Position numbers and translations under genes: made by a program. A stretch of 64,000 nucleotides of DNA, taken from positions 1 to 64,000 of the forward strand of contig NZ_NRRB01000001.1 in the NCBI RefSeq assembly GCF_002282895.1. Direction: 5' to 3'. The first letter of the stretch is position 1; each line of letters opens with the position of its first letter. The stretch comes from Paraferrimonas haliotis. GTDB lineage: Bacteria > Pseudomonadota > Gammaproteobacteria > Enterobacterales > Shewanellaceae. The notes beneath the pieces were generated by a model. The model was not told where the DNA came from and did not search any database. It saw only the letters and a list, made by a program, of their open reading frames with translations. This document shows positions 61,377 to 64,000 of the stretch, in pieces.

Positions 61377-62927
61377 GTGACGCGAATCTTGTGTTGGTTG
61401 GCGGCGATGTTAGTCGTACCGTCAACAATGGCGAATGAAGTGCCATTGAACCTAACACCGGGTGCAACGGAAATCAGTCAGCAAGTCTATGATTTGCATA
61501 TGACCATATTTTATATTTGTTGTGCTATTGGTGTAATTGTTTTTGGGGCCATGTTTTATTCGATGTTGGCCCACCGCAAATCAAAAGGTGCGGTTGCTGC
61601 CACATTTCATGAAAGTACTAAGGTTGAGATCCTATGGACCCTCATTCCGTTCTTAATCTTAATTGGCATGGCGATCCCCGCCACTAAAACTCTTATTGCG
61701 ATGGAAGATCCTTCCAATTCCGACATCACCATTCAAGTGACCGGGTCGCAATGGAAATGGCATTACAAATACTTCGATCAAGACATCGAATTTTTTAGTC
61801 TACTTTCCACAACCCAAGAGCAAATAGCCGGTGCCGAAGCGAAAGGCGAACACTACCTGCTTGAAGTGGATAAGCCGCTCGTGATTCCTACCGGTAAAAA
61901 GGTGCGTTTCTTGATGACCTCTGATGACGTTATCCACTCTTGGTGGGTACCGGCTTTCGCGGTGAAGAAAGACGCCAATCCTGGCTTTATTAACGAAGCC
62001 TGGACCATAGTTGATGAGCCAGGTACCTATCGCGGTCAGTGTGCAGAATTGTGTGGTAAAGACCATGGATTCATGCCGATTGTGGTTGAGGTAGTAACGC
62101 CTGAAGCGTTTGATGTTTGGGTAGCCGAGCAACAACAAGCGGCGGCGGATGCTGCGGCTGAAGCTGCGGCGAGCTTAAACCAAACACTGACGATGGAAGA
62201 GTCGATGACTCTGGGTGAACAAGTCTATATTGCACGCTGTGCGGCGTGCCATCAGCCAAATGGTGCCGGCCTACCTGGCGTATTCCCGAGCTTGAAAAAG
62301 TCTCCTTACATCCTAGGCGATGTCGCTGCTCACATCGATATCGTGGTTAACGGTCAAGCGGGAACGGCTATGCAGGCGTTTTCCGGTCAGCTTACCGCTA
62401 AAGAAATTGCTGCGGTTGTGACCTATGAGCGAAATGCGTGGGGCAATGACACCGGTGATTTAGTGCAAGCGGCGGATGTTGCTGGCGGTAGCGGTGCTGA
62501 GGAAAGTGCGCCACAAGAACAGCCTGCCACGAATCTAAAACCAGTAACCGAAGCGGTAGTGGTAACCGTAGAAGATGTGGTTGAAGAAGTGGAAGAGCAA
62601 CTGTCGGACTTGTCCATGGACGAGCTCATGAGCAAAGGTGAACAAGTGTACATGGCCCAATGCGTGGCTTGTCACCAGCCTACAGGTCAAGGCATGCCAC
62701 CCGCTTTCCCATCGCTTGTTGGAAGTCCAATTACTGTCGGTGATGTAGCGGCTCATATCGATATCGTAGTTAAGGGTAAACCGGGTAGCGCGATGATGGG
62801 ATATGGCCAAATGTTAACGGCTACTGAAATTGCGGCTGTGGTTACTTACGAGCGAAACGCTTGGGGTAATAACACAGGTGATGCGGTGCAGCCATCACAA
62901 GTGCATGCAGCGAAAAGTGGGCAGTAA
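61377..62927 (+). CDS. coxB: Cytochrome c oxidase subunit II with two fused cytochrome c domains
   Basis: A 516-residue aa3/caa3-type oxidase subunit II. A signal/first helix is followed by two membrane helices and a cupredoxin domain with the CuA ligands His187, Cys222, Glu224, Cys226, His230 and Met233 (CAELCGKDHGFM). Two c-type domains follow, each with one CXXCH (CAACHQP, CVACHQP) and each ending VVTYERNAWGN-NTGD or DTGD. The GTG start has AAGGAG eight bases upstream; a TTG 21 codons earlier is unlikely. It receives electrons from soluble cytochrome c and feeds CuA of subunit I, whose gene follows 12 bases later. Confidence 0.95.
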   Translation: MTRILCWLAAMLVVPSTMANEVPLNLTPGATEISQQVYDLHMTIFYICCAIGVIVFGAMFYSMLAHRKSKGAVAATFHESTKVEILWTLIPFLILIGMAIPATKTLIAMEDPSNSDITIQVTGSQWKWHYKYFDQDIEFFSLLSTTQEQIAGAEAKGEHYLLEVDKPLVIPTGKKVRFLMTSDDVIHSWWVPAFAVKKDANPGFINEAWTIVDEPGTYRGQCAELCGKDHGFMPIVVEVVTPEAFDVWVAEQQQAAADAAAEAAASLNQTLTMEESMTLGEQVYIARCAACHQPNGAGLPGVFPSLKKSPYILGDVAAHIDIVVNGQAGTAMQAFSGQLTAKEIAAVVTYERNAWGNDTGDLVQAADVAGGSGAEESAPQEQPATNLKPVTEAVVVTVEDVVEEVEEQLSDLSMDELMSKGEQVYMAQCVACHQPTGQGMPPAFPSLVGSPITVGDVAAHIDIVVKGKPGSAMMGYGQMLTATEIAAVVTYERNAWGNNTGDAVQPSQVHAAKSGQ

Positions 62928-62939
62928 GGAGAAATAATC

Positions 62940-64000
62940 ATGAGTGCAGTTACTCAAGACCAACACGAGATTGGTCACGACGATCATCATGACGCCCACC
63001 ACGGTCCTGCCAAAGGGCTTATGCGTTGGGTGTTAACCACTAACCACAAAGACATTGGTTCGCTCTACTTGTGGTTTAGTTTCATCATGTTTTTAACCGG
63101 CGGTGCCATGGCGATGGTCATCCGTGCCGAGTTATTTGAGCCGGGTTTGCAATTGGTTGACCCGAACTTCTTTAACCAAATGACGACTGTTCATGGTCTT
63201 ATTATGGTGTTTGGTGCGGTTATGCCAGCCTTTACCGGGCTTGCCAACTGGATGATACCCATGATGATTGGTGCGCCGGATATGGCGCTGCCTCGCATGA
63301 ATAACTGGAGCTTTTGGATCTTGCCTTTTGCGTTCGCAATCCTACTGGCGTCGTTGTTTATGGAAGGTGGCGGCCCTAACTTTGGTTGGACGTTTTACGC
63401 GCCGCTGTCTACTCACTTTAGCCCCGACAGTACCGCTTTATTTGTGTTTTCAGTACACATCATGGGGATAAGCTCCATTATGGGCGCCATTAACGTCATC
63501 GTGACCATCGTTAATATGCGCGCGCCAGGCATGACTTGGATGAAGTTACCTTTGTTCGTATGGACATGGTTAATCACCGCCTTCCTATTGATTGCTGTCA
63601 TGCCGGTTCTGGCGGGCGTAGTCACCATGGTGCTTACCGATAAATTCTTCGGTACCAGCTTCTTCGATGCGGCTGGCGGCGGTGACCCAGTGCTGTTCCA
63701 ACACATATTTTGGTTCTTTGGTCACCCAGAAGTTTACATCATGATTTTGCCAAGTTTTGGCATCATCAGTGCCATTGTGCCGGCGTTTGCGCGTAAGCCT
63801 TTGTTTGGCTATGCCTCTATGGTCTACGCAACCGCGAGTATTGCTGTGTTGTCGTTCTTAGTTTGGGCGCACCATATGTTTACAACCGGTATGCCGGTAT
63901 TTGCCGAGCTGTTCTTCATGTATTGCACCATGTTAATCGCGGTGCCCACTGGGGTTAAGGTATTTAACTGGGTTGCCACCATGTGGCGTGGCTCAATGAC
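62940..64000 (+). CDS. coxA: Cytochrome c oxidase subunit I (3' end beyond window)
   Basis: The first 353 codons of the haem-copper oxidase catalytic subunit; the frame runs off the window end. A His-rich N-terminus (HDDHHDAHH) precedes the first helix. [12 protein letters not shown] contains a haem a ligand His, and [20 protein letters not shown] and [12 protein letters not shown] contain the CuB histidines and the cross-linked Tyr region. It reduces oxygen to water and pumps protons. AAGGAG precedes the ATG. It completes a coxB-coxA order normal for aa3 oxidases. Confidence 0.97.
   Translation, partial: MSAVTQDQHEIGHDDHHDAHHGPAKGLMRWVLTTNHKDIGSLYLWFSFIMFLTGGAMAMVIRAELFEPGLQLVDPNFFNQMTTVHGLIMVFGAVMPAFTGLANWMIPMMIGAPDMALPRMNNWSFWILPFAFAILLASLFMEGGGPNFGWTFYAPLSTHFSPDSTALFVFSVHIMGISSIMGAINVIVTIVNMRAPGMTWMKLPLFVWTWLITAFLLIAVMPVLAGVVTMVLTDKFFGTSFFDAAGGGDPVLFQHIFWFFGHPEVYIMILPSFGIISAIVPAFARKPLFGYASMVYATASIAVLSFLVWAHHMFTTGMPVFAELFFMYCTMLIAVPTGVKVFNWVATMWRGSM

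Noticed and set aside
1..64000. CRISPR array or cas genes
   Set aside because: No series of regularly spaced direct repeats and no Cas-like protein was seen anywhere in the window.

Overview
The window reads as a chromosomal segment of a marine gammaproteobacterium, most likely an Alteromonadales member (Shewanella/Ferrimonas/Neiella-like). Pointers are the 5S-tRNAThr-5S tail of an rRNA operon, a CymA/NapC-type tetrahaem quinol dehydrogenase, the divergent argE / argCBFGH(A) cluster with a fused argH-GNAT gene, a lexA-sulA pair, and a TonB-receptor polysaccharide-utilisation locus of the kind common in that order. Species cannot be fixed from the sequence alone.

Layout. 1-0.92 kb: end of an rRNA operon (truncated 5S, tRNA-Thr, intact 5S, then decayed 5S- and tRNA-like sequence). 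0.96-1.75 kb, minus strand: two tiny double-glycine-leader peptides with tandem GxxxG motifs plus a small membrane protein, a likely two-peptide bacteriocin and immunity unit. 1.85-8.4 kb: cymA-like cytochrome, cinA, a YceB-like lipoprotein, ppc, argE. 8.66-14.5 kb: argC-B-F-G-H(A). 14.6-18.7 kb: kbl-tdh (threonine to glycine), glpE-glpG, ubiC. 18.8-23.9 kb: a copper/silver-type efflux set (Cys-rich secreted protein, CusB-like adaptor with two metal-binding motifs, CusA-like pump) without an outer-membrane partner. 23.9-25.0 kb: orphan ParA ATPase and small partner. 25.2-28.9 kb: mtr and plsB. 29.1-30.2 kb: an old-yellow-enzyme reductase.

30.3-48.5 kb is a beta-glucoside / cello-oligosaccharide utilisation locus: LacI regulator, two GPH-family symporters, GH1 and GH3 beta-glucosidases, two tryptophan-halogenase-like flavoproteins, a TonB-dependent receptor, a GH94 phosphorylase whose active-site sequence and gluconokinase neighbour suggest cellobionic acid phosphorylase, and a secreted CBM9-like protein. 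A perfect palindrome TGAAAGCGCTTTCA and close variants sit in front of the GH3, TonB-receptor and symporter transcription units, suggesting one LacI regulon. The proposed flow is TonB uptake of cello-oligosaccharides, periplasmic trimming by GH3, symport, then hydrolysis by GH1 or phosphorolysis of oxidised cellobiose to glucose-1-phosphate and gluconate, with gluconate phosphorylated by the kinase.

48.7-58.4 kb is an AT-rich inserted region. It begins with a multihaem cytochrome gene broken after five haem motifs and fused to a tyrosine-recombinase remnant, continues with a three-gene minus-strand set (McrB-like AAA+ protein with a long coiled coil, a DUF2357/PD-(D/E)XK nuclease with zinc-finger tail, and a DUF3800 protein) that looks like a defence system, and ends with a 41-codon HsdM stub and decayed coding sequence. 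58.7-64 kb returns to housekeeping genes: a TonB-C-terminal-domain protein, lexA with two SOS boxes, sulA, and coxB-coxA (coxA running off the end). All functional calls come from reading the translations; no database search was possible.
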